Origin: Mastigias papua
Lineage: Eukaryota; Cnidaria; Scyphozoa; Rhizostomeae; Mastigiidae
DNA: 64,000 nt
Direction: 5' to 3'
Assembly: GCA_964019165.1 (NCBI GenBank)
Contig: OZ025271.1
Span: forward strand, 3,620,501 to 3,684,500
Shown: one piece after another, positions 26,331 to 36,677 of the stretch
How positions within the stretch are numbered: the first letter of the stretch is position 1
Layout of the letters: each line of letters begins with the position of its first letter
The notes under the pieces: generated by a model
Databases searched by the model: none
What the model was told of the DNA's origin: nothing
The model's input: only the letters and a program-made list of their open reading frames with translations
Translations under genes and position numbers: made by a program

Positions 26331-26712
26331 GAGCTTTTCATCCTTTGAATTTGCTACAGGAGCGTTGTGGTTTGGCGAAATACCAGTCCTGCAAGTGGTC
26401 GGCCCAGATCAAGGTGATTTCTTTAAAATTAAACAATGTATTGAATCCGTTTTAGATTTTGCTTATATTTTGCTAGATGTTCGTGTGCAAGCAGATGCAG
26501 CTCCAAAGCTTAGCACTGTTTATTGGAAACCTGTCATATCTTCTTCTAAGAATTATACCCTGTTCATTGAGCTTAAGAAAGCTTTTCATGGTAAAGAGGC
26601 CAACGAAGGTATTGTAACATGCATGAGAAATGAGATAAGATGGAATTGCTGCTTCTCATGTGCTTTTGACTTGCTGCATTACAACGCTCTTTATAGCACA
26701 GCTTTCTCATAA
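26329..26712 (+). other. Unrecognised open frame of 127 codons
   Basis: The frame contains VGPDQGDFFKIKQCIESVLD and then a DAAPKLSTVYWKP segment, with non-repetitive composition. No known motif, clear ATG context or splice boundary is visible. It could be an exon of a host gene or a chance frame. Confidence 0.2.
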
Positions 26713-27283
26713 GGTCAGTTCCTAGACAGATCCTTGTTAATGCTGGTTTTGACTGAAATCTTTTTCAGAGGTCAAACTAATAAAATTTTCAGACTATTAT
26801 CAAGATTCTAGCATACATCTCATATATTATCAAAATTCCGGTGTTGGCAAGATTTTCAAATCATTTGGCCAGCACCTGAGGAGGAACAGGACCATAAGTA
26901 TCTGGTCAGTTCAGTTGGAAAAAAGACTACAAAGCACAACTCTAAAAGATGCTCATTCTGAAGTATAAAACCCTCTCTTGAAAAACAACCCAAGAAATGC
27001 ACTTTTCCCATCTACTTCTATTATACAATGTATGCACAGAAGCCAAATACATGACTATTACGCACAAGAGTGTTAGTGGTTAGCGAATGCAAATTTGATG
27101 AATGGCGGACATATATAAATATAAATATATATGATGACTGATGAAGATTCTAATCCTCGAAAAGTTTACTTAAAGGATAGTATATTTGTGGTTTATTCTT
27201 TTTATAAATATAAATATATATATTTCTTCCAAAGTTTCTCACATTACGTAAATCAGAAATGATGCGAAAAAACACGAAAATTG

Positions 27284-27341
27284 ATTTCAATTTGTAAGAC
27301 ATGTTTCGGATTTACTCAAATCCATCGTCAGTTACTGAAAT
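27284..27341 (-). ncRNA. Hammerhead ribozyme, left arm
   Basis: On the minus strand the core is CTGACGA, a stem II of GGATTT/AAATCC closed by GAGT, then GAAA, and a minimal stem III AC-AT-GT ending in C, the expected cleavage site. Stem I pairs GTAA with TTAC and, past a 4-nt one-sided bulge (AAAT), ATTTCA with TGAAAT. All core nucleotides of a hammerhead are present. Minimal stem III and a bulged stem I are features described for hammerheads in Penelope-like elements. Confidence 0.85.
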
Positions 27342-27542
27342 TAACAATGAATACTAATAGAACATACGTTGTAAAGTCAATCGAAGAGCAAGCGAAAAAA
27401 CTATTCGAAAAAAGAAGAGAACAAGAACCGTTACACAAGAGTTAGAAAGCTAATGAGAAATTATAGTGCTGAACCTGCTTATTAATGCTGGGTCCCTCCC
27501 ACATAATATGCAGAGCCTCTTTAATCTTCAGCTGATAGTGTG

Positions 27543-27698
27543 TGTAATATAGCAATCACGTGATCCATTGAATCATGGGATTGATAAAAGATGATTGTAA
27601 GAAGGATTGATGGCGAATGATTGGAAGATCACACATGCGTTTATCTCTGTGGTAAAAACTACCAGATAGGCATCTAAGAGGAATACAAAGATATTACA
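27543..27698 (+). repeat. 5' LTR of the Gypsy element
   Basis: It is 156 bp, short for a Gypsy LTR, and identical to the 3' copy. It contains the promoter and polyadenylation signals in principle, but I cannot place a TATA box with confidence. Confidence 0.97.
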
Positions 27699-27736
27699 TT
27701 GGCGACGAGGATAAAGAAAGCTGACAAACGCTTATC

Positions 27737-30700
27737 ATGTCTTCCGTAGCACCGCTGTATTTTCCGCCATTTGATGTTCGTGGTGACCCGTCTAGTCTTG
27801 GTCAGCGATGGGCAGAATATGTTGAACGATATAACAATTTCTTACTTGCAATGGATATCACAGATCCTACCCGCCAGAGAGCCTTACTTCTTCATTTTAG
27901 TGGGGAAGATGTCTACAGAATATTCAAAACTTTGCCTGAGACTGGAGAGGCAAAAGACTACAAGAAAGCGACTGCTGCCCTGAAAGCATATTTCCAGCCA
28001 CAAAAGAACATAGAATACGAAAAGTACACCTTTCGCCAAGCAACTCAACAGGTAGGTGAAACTTTAGACACTTACCATACTAGGCTACAACAACTAGCGA
28101 CATATTGTGAGTTTCATGATAAGGATGCTGAAGTTAAGTCACAAATTGTTTCGGGGTGCTCATCGAAAAGAGTTCGTCGTCACGCCCTGCGAGAACCAAA
28201 GTTAACACTACTAGAACTCCTTGCTTTTGGACGTTCAATCGAGATTTCAGAAGATCAAGCTACAGGCATTGAAAAGGAGATCAATGTAGCCAAACTACAA
28301 ATTGATACAGTCAAACGCCAACCAATGCACGCAAAATTTGGTCGTCCCCGACGCCCACAGCAGAAACAAAAAACCTGTTTTAATTGTGGAGGGAACTATC
28401 CACACACTCATCAGAAACCTTGCCCAGCCCAAGGACAGAGATGCAGATCGTGCAACAAGCTGAATCATTTTGCAAAAGTGTGTAGGAGTTCAAAATCCAA
28501 GTCTCGCTACACAACTCAGCCAGTTCCACCACTACAACAAGGTCAACAAGTTCAAACGGTAAGAGAACCTATTGCAAAGCAAATGGACAGCCTATCAGAC
28601 TCCTCAGATCAAGAGACGGAATTCCTATTTGGTGTTGGTGCATTTCCACCGTTACCCAAAGCTTTTATTACAATTGCAAATTGCCCTGTTGAGATACTTA
28701 TTGACTCCGGTGCAAGCATCAATATTTTGGATAAAACAACCTTCGTCAAGATCAAAGAGACCAACCCATTCATTACGTTGTTGTCTTCAAGCACCAAGGT
28801 ATTTGCATATGCTTCAGATAACCCCTTAGCCCTTGCTGGTAAATTTACTTCCGAGATTAGCACCAAAGATGCCGTCACTGTTGGTACCTTTTACGTTGCA
28901 GCCAACTCAAAGGGGAACCTATTAAGTTTCAAATCTGCCACTGATTTAAAGCTTTTACATGTCAACGTCGACACAGTGCACCATGCGAGTATTGGTCAAC
29001 ATCAGTTAACGCCCCCAACAAAAATAGAACAGAACAGTTCTCATACAGGTAATTTATCAACAGACCTTGTGCAAGAATTCTCGGAGTTGTTTAATGGCGT
29101 GGGAAAACTCAAAGATACAACAATCAAGCTTCACATTGACGAAAATGTGCCCTCGGTCGCTCAGCCTGCTCGCCGAATCCCGTTTCACATTCGGAAAGCC
29201 CTGGACAAAGCTCTTGATGAACTAGAGGAACATGACATCATAGAACCCTCGGTAGGTGCAACACCTTGGGTCAGCCCGCTTGTTGTATTTCCAAAGCCGA
29301 ATAATCCCGACGAAGTGCGAGTCTGTATCGACATGCGACAAGCAAACAAAGCTATCCAACGTGAACGACATCCAACGCCGACCGTTGAAGAAATTTTGCA
29401 TGACCTTAATGGAGCCAGTGTGTTCTCAAAGTTAGATTTAAACAAAGGTTATCATCAACTCGAGTTAGATCCAAAAAGCCGTGGAATCACTACTTTTGCT
29501 ACACATCGTGGTCTTTATCGTTATCAACGTCTTGCTTTCGGAATTACCTCAGCTGCGGAAATATTTCAGTACCAAATTCAAACAGCCCTTGCTGGTATTC
29601 CAGGTTGCAGAAATCTAAGTGACGATATTATTGTTTATGGCAAAACTCAGCAAGAGCATGATACAACCCTGCGCTATGTTTTTCAAAGGCTACGTGACAA
29701 AGGACTTACATTGAATCGCTCCAAGTGTGTTTTTAACAAAGGGAATCTCAACTTTTATGGATACACCTTTTCAGCAGATGGCATGAAAGCTGACGACAAA
29801 AAGTTACAAGCTATCAGAGATGCGCCAGTACCTCAACATGTTGGTGAACTTCGCTCGTTTCTAGGTCTCGTAAACTACGTCTCTCGATTCATCAGAGATT
29901 TCGCCACTATTGCAGCCCCTCTTCGCGATTTGACGAAAAAGTCAACAAAGTGGACATGGAATTCTGAGCATCAACTTGCCTTTGACAAATTGAAAGAATC
30001 GTTAACTAGCAAAAGTGTTGTTGCGTATTTTGATCCACAAAAGGAAACAGACATCATAGTGGATGCAAGCCCTGTTGGATTGGGTGCCATCTTGATGCAG
30101 AAAACAGTTTTATCGCATGGAGAAGTGCAATCGAAAGTTTGTGCTTATGCAAGCCGAACTTTGTCCGACGTCGAACGGAGGTATTCCCAGACAGAAAAGG
30201 AAGCCCTCGCGATTGTTTGGGCATGCGAGAAATTTCATCTATACATTTATGGGGAAAAATTTAATATCGTAACGGATCACAAAGCCTTGGAAATGATATT
30301 TGGCAACGCCAGTTCAAGACCCCCAGCGCGGATAGAAGGATGGAATTTACGGTTGCAGAATTACAACTTCACAGTCAGTTATCGACCAGGTCGGGATAAC
30401 CCTGCAGATTTTATGTTCAGACATCCTACTCAAGTGCAACGTACGCGTCGCAATTTAGCGGAAGAATATGTCAATTTCTTAGAGCGACACGCTGTACCGA
30501 TTGCTATGAGCTACGACGAAATCTTACAAGAAACAGAAAAAGATCCTACGTTACGTGCTTTGAAAATGCTCATCACTAGCGGAAAATTGCAACAGCCCCT
30601 ACAAGAAAATCGTTTCGCTCCTGACGTCAACGTACGCGAATTACAAACGTATGCCAAAGTACAGGACGAACTAGTTCTCACAGAGAAAGGATCAATCCTT

Positions 30701-31804
30701 AAAGGAACAAAAATCTTAATTCCAGAAACCCTTCGAAATCGTGTAATAGAACTCGCTCACGAAGGCCATCAAGGCATCGTAAAGACAAAGAGTCTACTTC
30801 GTGAAAAGGTCTGGTTTCCTGGAATAGATTGTTTGGTCGAGAATGTTGTAAAATGCTGCATTCCTTGCCAAGCATCTACTGCTAAAGAACAACTAGCGCC
30901 GTACAAAATGTCAACATTACCTCGAGGACCTTGGGACAAAGTATCCATCGATTTTAGTGGACCATATCCGAATGGCGAATATATTCTCGTTGTTATCGAC
31001 GAATATTCTCGTTATCCCGAGCTTGAAATCGTTCGTTCTACAAGTGGAAAAACTGTTATACCGAAACTCAATCGTATATTTTCTACCTTCGGTATTCCTC
31101 GCGTCGTAAAGACTGATAATGGATCGCCGTTTCAAGGACATTGCTTTAGAGATTTTAGTAATGAACTTGGTTTTCGACATCGTAAAATAACACCACATTG
31201 GCCTCGTGCAAACGGAGAAGCAGAACGTTTTATGCGGACATTGAATAAAACTGTCGAAGCAGCACAGTGTGAAAACAAAAGTTGGGAAAACGAATTATTC
31301 ACATTTTTACGCAATTATCGTGCAACGCCTCATTCGTCCACAGGACAACCGCCAGCATTTCTTATGTTTGGTCGTAATATTGGTACCAAATTGCCGCAAT
31401 ATACAGAAAAGCCGGAAAATGATCAAGCTCTCCGACAAAAAGATGCAGCAGCGAAAGAAATTATGAAACAAAATGCGGAACGTAAAAAGGAACACAAAGT
31501 ACATGACTTCCAGAACGGAGATAGAGTTTTGGTACAATCGCAAAACAAAGGTAAACTTAAAACTTTTTATGACCCAAAACCGTACCATATTGTTGATATT
31601 AAAGGATCATTGATAACTGCTGCAAGGCCTGGACATCAAATAACGAGAAATTCATCGTGGTTTAAGAAACTGCCCTACAAGCAGCAAATGGAAGAAGAAG
31701 AGGATGATTGTGATTACGCACTTGAAAAGGACAGAACTTTAATCGCAAAACGTTATCCTGTGAGGAATCGAAAACAGACTGAATTTTATTTTGGGACACA
31801 TTGA
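27737..31804 (+). CDS. Gypsy Gag-Pol polyprotein, intact, 1355 aa
   Basis: Gag and Pol are fused in one frame. In order: a capsid-like gag (about 1-200); two zinc knuckles (CFNCGGNYPHTHQKPC at 214 and CRSCNKLNHFAKVC at 236); aspartic protease with LIDSGAS near 321; reverse transcriptase with VFSKLDLNKGYHQ near 562 and the LSDD catalytic box near 627; RNase H with IIVDASPVGLG near 774; integrase with an HHCC zinc region near 1007-1045. The DDE triad is seen at SIDFSGPY (about 1070), KTDNGSPF (about 1125) and NGEAERF (about 1160). A PKPYHI segment near 1280 may be a GPY/F-like module. RT before IN defines Ty3/Gypsy. The clade (Mag-like) is only a guess. All catalytic residues appear present and there are no stops. 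The start is the first ATG, 38 bp after the LTR. No envelope ORF is present. Confidence 0.95.
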   Translation: MSSVAPLYFPPFDVRGDPSSLGQRWAEYVERYNNFLLAMDITDPTRQRALLLHFSGEDVYRIFKTLPETGEAKDYKKATAALKAYFQPQKNIEYEKYTFRQATQQVGETLDTYHTRLQQLATYCEFHDKDAEVKSQIVSGCSSKRVRRHALREPKLTLLELLAFGRSIEISEDQATGIEKEINVAKLQIDTVKRQPMHAKFGRPRRPQQKQKTCFNCGGNYPHTHQKPCPAQGQRCRSCNKLNHFAKVCRSSKSKSRYTTQPVPPLQQGQQVQTVREPIAKQMDSLSDSSDQETEFLFGVGAFPPLPKAFITIANCPVEILIDSGASINILDKTTFVKIKETNPFITLLSSSTKVFAYASDNPLALAGKFTSEISTKDAVTVGTFYVAANSKGNLLSFKSATDLKLLHVNVDTVHHASIGQHQLTPPTKIEQNSSHTGNLSTDLVQEFSELFNGVGKLKDTTIKLHIDENVPSVAQPARRIPFHIRKALDKALDELEEHDIIEPSVGATPWVSPLVVFPKPNNPDEVRVCIDMRQANKAIQRERHPTPTVEEILHDLNGASVFSKLDLNKGYHQLELDPKSRGITTFATHRGLYRYQRLAFGITSAAEIFQYQIQTALAGIPGCRNLSDDIIVYGKTQQEHDTTLRYVFQRLRDKGLTLNRSKCVFNKGNLNFYGYTFSADGMKADDKKLQAIRDAPVPQHVGELRSFLGLVNYVSRFIRDFATIAAPLRDLTKKSTKWTWNSEHQLAFDKLKESLTSKSVVAYFDPQKETDIIVDASPVGLGAILMQKTVLSHGEVQSKVCAYASRTLSDVERRYSQTEKEALAIVWACEKFHLYIYGEKFNIVTDHKALEMIFGNASSRPPARIEGWNLRLQNYNFTVSYRPGRDNPADFMFRHPTQVQRTRRNLAEEYVNFLERHAVPIAMSYDEILQETEKDPTLRALKMLITSGKLQQPLQENRFAPDVNVRELQTYAKVQDELVLTEKGSILKGTKILIPETLRNRVIELAHEGHQGIVKTKSLLREKVWFPGIDCLVENVVKCCIPCQASTAKEQLAPYKMSTLPRGPWDKVSIDFSGPYPNGEYILVVIDEYSRYPELEIVRSTSGKTVIPKLNRIFSTFGIPRVVKTDNGSPFQGHCFRDFSNELGFRHRKITPHWPRANGEAERFMRTLNKTVEAAQCENKSWENELFTFLRNYRATPHSSTGQPPAFLMFGRNIGTKLPQYTEKPENDQALRQKDAAAKEIMKQNAERKKEHKVHDFQNGDRVLVQSQNKGKLKTFYDPKPYHIVDIKGSLITAARPGHQITRNSSWFKKLPYKQQMEEEEDDCDYALEKDRTLIAKRYPVRNRKQTEFYFGTH

Positions 31805-31889
31805 AATACAAACTTTGCATCATGCTTATGTACATTGATTTGTGTATATAATTTAGTTTTAAAAAAAAAAATTTTGAAAAGAAGGGTGA

Positions 31890-32045
31890 TGTAATATAGC
31901 AATCACGTGATCCATTGAATCATGGGATTGATAAAAGATGATTGTAAGAAGGATTGATGGCGAATGATTGGAAGATCACACATGCGTTTATCTCTGTGGT
32001 AAAAACTACCAGATAGGCATCTAAGAGGAATACAAAGATATTACA
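31890..32045 (+). repeat. 3' LTR of the Gypsy element
   Basis: Identical to the 5' LTR; preceded by an A11 run and the polypurine tract. Confidence 0.97.
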
Positions 32046-32050
32046 GTGTG

Positions 32051-32267
32051 TTCTAGCTGAATCTATAACTTTAAAACAGGTCTCATTACAAGCATTTTTA
32101 CAGGCATCAGAACCTTGGAGATGTTTAAATATATGAGAATTCTTATCTGAAAACAGATGCTCACGAAAACGAGTTGATATGTGTCGGGATGTTTCACCAA
32201 CATATACGGAATTACATTCCGCACAAGTAAATTTATAGACAACATAAGAACGTAGCGATCTAGGCAC
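32051..32267 (-). pseudogene. Penelope GIY-YIG endonuclease, N-terminal half
   Basis: The frame contains SYVVYKFTCAECNSVYVGET and then an ISTRFREHL segment, a GIY-YIG nuclease with the expected tyrosine, arginine and histidine positions. It is interrupted at 32051 by the Gypsy target duplication. The remaining C-terminal codons lie at about 27445-27537, in register with this half once the insertion and one duplication are discounted, so the Gypsy insertion is what broke this domain. Confidence 0.75.
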
Positions 32268-32339
32268 AAAGTCTTTTACCCTGATTAAGTTTTTAATCTT
32301 AAAGGAAGAAAATACTAGTTTAATCTTTAAATTATTGCA

Positions 32340-33032
32340 CTATGTTTTGATCAATGCACGGAGTTTTCGTTGAGCAAAATTGGAAAAGGGAAGATATGGT
32401 AGCCTAAAATAGAATGTATCATTGTTATCAGATAATGCAGAAGTATTATTTTTATCAAGATATGTACTAACTACTTTATTTATTAAATGCTCAGGGAATT
32501 GATTCTTTTTAAATATATGTGTCAACTTTTTGACATCCTTATTAAAAGAAAGAAGAGGGTTGTTGACTTTGTAAGCTCTATCCACCAAAGTGCGAATAAG
32601 CCCAACTTTGTACGAAAAAGAAGTAAAGCTGAAGAAGCTAGTAAGTAATCCAGTGAAAGTCTTTTTATGATACATTGAAGCTTTGATACAAGACGGATCG
32701 TTATTGTCAATGCAGACATCAAGGAAAGCCAAAATCTTATTAACTTGCTTTTCCATCGTAAATTTGATATTTGGATGCTGTGTGTTAAGAAAGTCAAAAA
32801 AGGATAAAGAGTCATTTTCAGTGTTGAACACACAAAATGTGTCATCAACATAACGTCGATAGAAAAGAACAGAAGGACCATGATACTTGTTAAGCCAGAT
32901 ATTTTCATAATGTCCTAAGAAGAGATTAGCCAACACAGGTGCAAATGGAGAGCCCATGGCAACACCATCTATTTGGTCAAACACCTTTCCATTAAAAAGA
33001 AAATGGGTTTGCGAAGTAGCAATTGAAAACAA
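32340..33032 (-). pseudogene. Penelope reverse transcriptase (C-terminal part)
   Basis: The minus-strand 230-aa frame begins inside the palm domain: DQIDGVAMGSPFAPVLANLF, then the catalytic YVDD in YRRYVDDTFCVF, followed by the NIKFTMEKQVNKILAFLDV block. These are the Penelope RT motifs. The finger motifs that should precede it are absent because the sequence inverts at about 33040. Between this frame and the GIY-YIG frame there is a frame change around 32270-32340. The enzyme would copy element RNA from a nicked target, but this copy cannot make a complete enzyme. Confidence 0.8.
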
Positions 33033-33046
33033 TTTAGGAATTCTGT

Positions 33047-33308
33047 TTGTCTCATTCTATTTGTCCCCCTTATATCAATAAAACAGATATTTATGCCTCT
33101 TTTGAACCAATTTATCAATCTATGAAAAGCCATTTGATTGATAAGAGGAATGATAGTAAGTTGGGGGTCGAGCTTTCTCACGTTGCTCGATTATATGCCA
33201 ATTCTTTCAAACCCTCAAATAAAGATATTGACGCTCATAATGTTTTAAAACGCCTTCGTAAAAATCAGGACATAACTATTCTTAAGCCGGATAAAGGTTC
33301 TTCTTTTT
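33047..33308 (+). pseudogene. Inverted N-terminal piece of the Penelope ORF
   Basis: The plus-strand frame reads LRKNQDITILKPDKGS near its end, the conserved motif that precedes the RT core in Penelope proteins. It is on the strand opposite to the RT core next to it. It joins the terminal region at a short shared stretch (TTCTTTTTTCGAATAG), where microhomology could have driven the switch. Confidence 0.7.
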
Positions 33309-33375
33309 TCGAATAGTTTTTTCGCTTGCTCTTCGATTGACTTTACAACGTATGTTCTATTAGTATTCAATGTTA

Positions 33376-33433
33376 ATTTCAGTAACTGACGATGGATTTG
33401 AGTAAATCTGAAACATGTCTTACAAATTGAAAT
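33376..33433 (+). ncRNA. Hammerhead ribozyme, right arm
   Basis: This is the inverted duplicate of the left-arm ribozyme, also 58 nt, with the same core (CTGACGA, GAAA, ACATGTC) and stem I. One change in stem II turns a G-C into a G-U pair (AAATCT), which keeps the helix. It lies on the plus strand, so the two ribozymes face opposite directions. Confidence 0.85.
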
Positions 33434-33465
33434 CAATTTTCGTGTTTTTCGCATCATTTCTGATT

Positions 33466-33602
<137 letters not shown>

Positions 33603-33960
33603 TATGTATAAATTTATTTTGCACTTTGTATGGATACTGTGTTTGTTTCCATTTCATGAGATGATTTATATTCGCCGTTCATCAAATTTGAATTAGCCTA
33701 AAATAATACATTAAATAAAAAGAACCGATAATAAATTAGATTAATTTAGTTTGTCCGATGCTATTCATGAAAGCTGTTAGTGTTTGTTTGTCTCTAATAT
33801 CTGCAGGAACAGTGTTGCACAATCTAGCGGCATTAGGAAAAAATGAACATTTGTATGTGCCAGTTCTACAGTAATGTGTTAACAGAGGTGCATTGCTCCT
33901 GCTGTTATAGGCAGATGTATAAGTAAACTTTTCTTTTGGAATTTCAACATGTCCATTGAT
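33603..33960 (-). pseudogene. LINE ORF2 C-terminus with 3' untranslated region
   Basis: On the minus strand codons from about 33933 to the stop at 33736 read THYCRTGTYKCSFFPNAARL, then a PADIRDKQTLTAFM segment. This is the C-terminal tail pattern of CR1/L2-type LINEs (a short basic stretch, FFP, then a helix). The 3' untranslated region continues left to the TA array. The frame is open for 66 codons but the rest of the element is missing. Confidence 0.55.
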
Positions 33961-36677
33961 GATCTTGTGTCATTATTGCCTTTGCTTTGCTTTTGCTCGT
34001 CTTTACTTGGCGAACAACAATCTGCAAATTTCCCGCCTAGGTGTCAACAATTGTGGCACCTCATGGAAGCACCTATCCAAGCATGATGTGTAGTTTTTAG
34101 ACTTACTTGATGGAAAATGTAACTTTACTTTATCAAATTTGCAAATGTGCAGGCCCCCCAGTATGTCTGATAAGGTACTGGATTGAGTTAAGATAAGCAT
34201 ATTACAGATGTTTTTGCAAAAAATTGAGCTCGCACACTGATCCACGTGGTGCCCTCGATGGGTCGCCCAGATTTCTTGGGCTAAAATCATTCCTGGCTCT
34301 GAACGACAATGACCCAAGGAAATCTGAATTTTTGTATTCTAAAGCAGTGTCATACGATGAAATTGTGAAGAGTACCCCACTTCTCAAAATAAATTTAAAA
34401 GTTTTCTAACTTATAAACACAGAATTCATTACTCGTATTCCATAGAGAAAAAACTGTTTGAAAATGAGGATGAGATTATACTACGAGGCTCTTCAATGCT
34501 GATTGCAGTTGTTTCTGAGAATTCATTCGTCTTGTTTTTGATTATTATATATTTATTGATTTGCTTCGTCTTTTGTGCTACTATTTTATTGGTTCAGTTA
34601 ACAAAAGAACTGTCACATAGCGAATGGGCGCCATATCATCAGACACTCCCGGCCTTATTTATGGCACCACAACGCCATTTTGATTTCTCATTAACACAAA
34701 GGTCACGTTCTTCATTTCTAATCTTCTAAAATATTCGTAGCAAGCAGAGGCAACTTTCCTCCATCTTTCATTATGGCTGATATAACTCTCCAAGCAAGGA
34801 CTTACCAGGTTTTCAAACACCCAACAAAAAAACTATTACGCCAAACCAAATAGATGCTCCCTCGTCACATTTCCTTCATCCCTTTTTCATCTATCTTCCT
34901 TCATCAATCATCATCAATCATTTCTTTCATGTCATCTATCGTATTTTATTACTCTCCTTTCATCCAGTGTAATTCATCTTTTTCTTTCCATGAATTGTCC
35001 ATAATCACTCTTCTTTCATCCGTTGTCTTTCGTTCCTTTATTTCCGTCCATTTTCATCTACTCATCTTTCATCATTTAACTTTCTTCTAATCACATTATG
35101 GCGAAAGCAAACTCACAGCTATAAGTGATTACTTGGAAACGAGATTCATTACACAGCACCAGAGTCCAAGAACAATACAACTGAAAACTTACCACATAAG
35201 AAAAGGCTATCGTTTTTTCGATAAAAATCAACACAATATGAACGCTAAGGCCTAGATTCAATACACTTACCAAAAAGAAATACAGTCGACATATTACGTA
35301 TTCTGACTGACAACTTCTCTCACATTATTTCAGGTGCTACTAGCAAATAAAGAGCTTTCATTACTTCATTTCACTTACTTACATTGTAAAGTAAATAAAA
35401 CTAATAACAAAAACCGAAAAAACACATGTACGATGTTGTGTTGATTATTTCTTACAACATTAAACTGGCTATTGCTACTTCGTAGGTCCAAAACAATCTC
35501 AATCGTCGGAATGGGTTATTTCCTATGGTACGATCATGTTAGGAGTACACTCACAGCAGACTGTAATCCAATTTCACTTGCTAATGAGAACTAATGTTTC
35601 ATGATGAATAAACAATCTTCTAAAGAAAGTCACTATGGCCTCTTTGTGTTGAGGGATTTAGCCAAAAGTTTCACAAGAGTATTACAATCAATATCATTAT
35701 CACTTACAATAACGGAGAAGGATACGGGGAACTTTCTCGTTTTTATACTCAAGTTACACATGTAAACAAAAACCTAAAATACGTCATTGAACATCCATAT
35801 GGCATCATCAAGTATCAAAAATTTGATACGTCAGAGAGACTTGTGAATTTGTATTTCATGGGTATTGTTCACACCAGTTGATACCATATGGATGTTTGTA
35901 GAGTATTTTACGGTAAACTAAGAACTGCAATATTTTTCCCGGCTAACAACATTAGGAAAATCTTTGATTCATATAAGCATACACAACAGGCATCAAGGGA
36001 GCATGCACTGAAATTAAGCATGTTTGCTGCCATGGTGATGAAAAATACACATGCTTTCATAATACTCTACATTAAAGGGTTTTTGAGTTATGTAAAGTGT
36101 ATTGTGAACACAGAGGTTCCAAAGCTGCATTTTTGAGTAGAACTGCAAGGTAAACAATAAGCCTAGCTGTATGGAGAAATAATATCCACTCTTCTCTCCA
36201 AATGATATTGGCATTAAAAACAAACAACCACTTCGTACTTTCTTTTTCACTAAACATTACGCCCATTGCAACATTTTGACACGAATAGCTCATGTCTGGT
36301 TTTCTGCCTACTTTTGACATCGTAGTAAAATGTTATGAATATTACGAATTGCATGGGGAATTTCCCGAAATCAGTATTGTCTACATTACACAAATTGCTT
36401 TTAGGAAATAACAGTAATCTATTTGATAATACGAAAAATAATTACACTATATCTAATAATAAAAATGATAATAATACTATTGAGAGAATCAGTTATAGCA
36501 AAACCAATAGTCAAAAAGAAAATGGCTCGCATTTGGCGCCCTTACATCAAATGATACACGAAAAGAAATTTGGCAATTATTGCCAGCCATGACTTACATA
36601 CATACATATGTCTCTACTAATGTGCAAATCCTAATTCAACGCAAATTTACAAGTCACTATGAGGTCACTATGAAATT
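33961..36677. other. Gene-poor region; pyrimidine-rich tract at 34858-35090
   Basis: The plus strand at 34858-35090 is rich in TTTCATC/CTTCATC words, a simple low-complexity tract. Elsewhere only short frames are seen, including near 34003-34317 on the minus strand, and none is convincing. The left part may be the 3' untranslated or downstream region of the TRIM-like gene. Confidence 0.4.

Larger units (their letters stand above)
27543..32045 (+). mobile_element. Full-length Ty3/Gypsy retrotransposon
   Basis: Two 156-bp LTRs (27543-27698 and 31890-32045) are identical at every base. They start TGTAATA and end TATTACA. The 5-bp GTGTG flanks both ends (27538-27542 and 32046-32050). A candidate primer-binding site, TGGCGACGAGGAT, follows the 5' LTR and a purine-rich tract (GAAAAGAAGGGTGA) precedes the 3' LTR. 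One uninterrupted ORF fills the interior. Identical LTRs and an intact ORF mean a very recent insertion. It interrupts the Penelope GIY-YIG frame. Confidence 0.97.

Noticed and set aside
27087..27120. Similarity of DNA left of the Penelope element to the LINE 3' region right of it in inverted orientation
   Set aside because: About 30 bp alike (AAATTTGATGAA then GGCG); too short to claim a larger palindrome without alignment.
27133..27165. A second hammerhead-like core (CTGATGA...CGAAAA) left of the Penelope element
   Set aside because: The stem II is imperfect, no stem III with a UH cleavage site follows, and stem I does not pair; it may be a decayed relative but I would not call it a ribozyme.
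28572..29445. Alternative frames inside the Gypsy ORF
   Set aside because: Shadows of the 1355-codon frame with no motifs.
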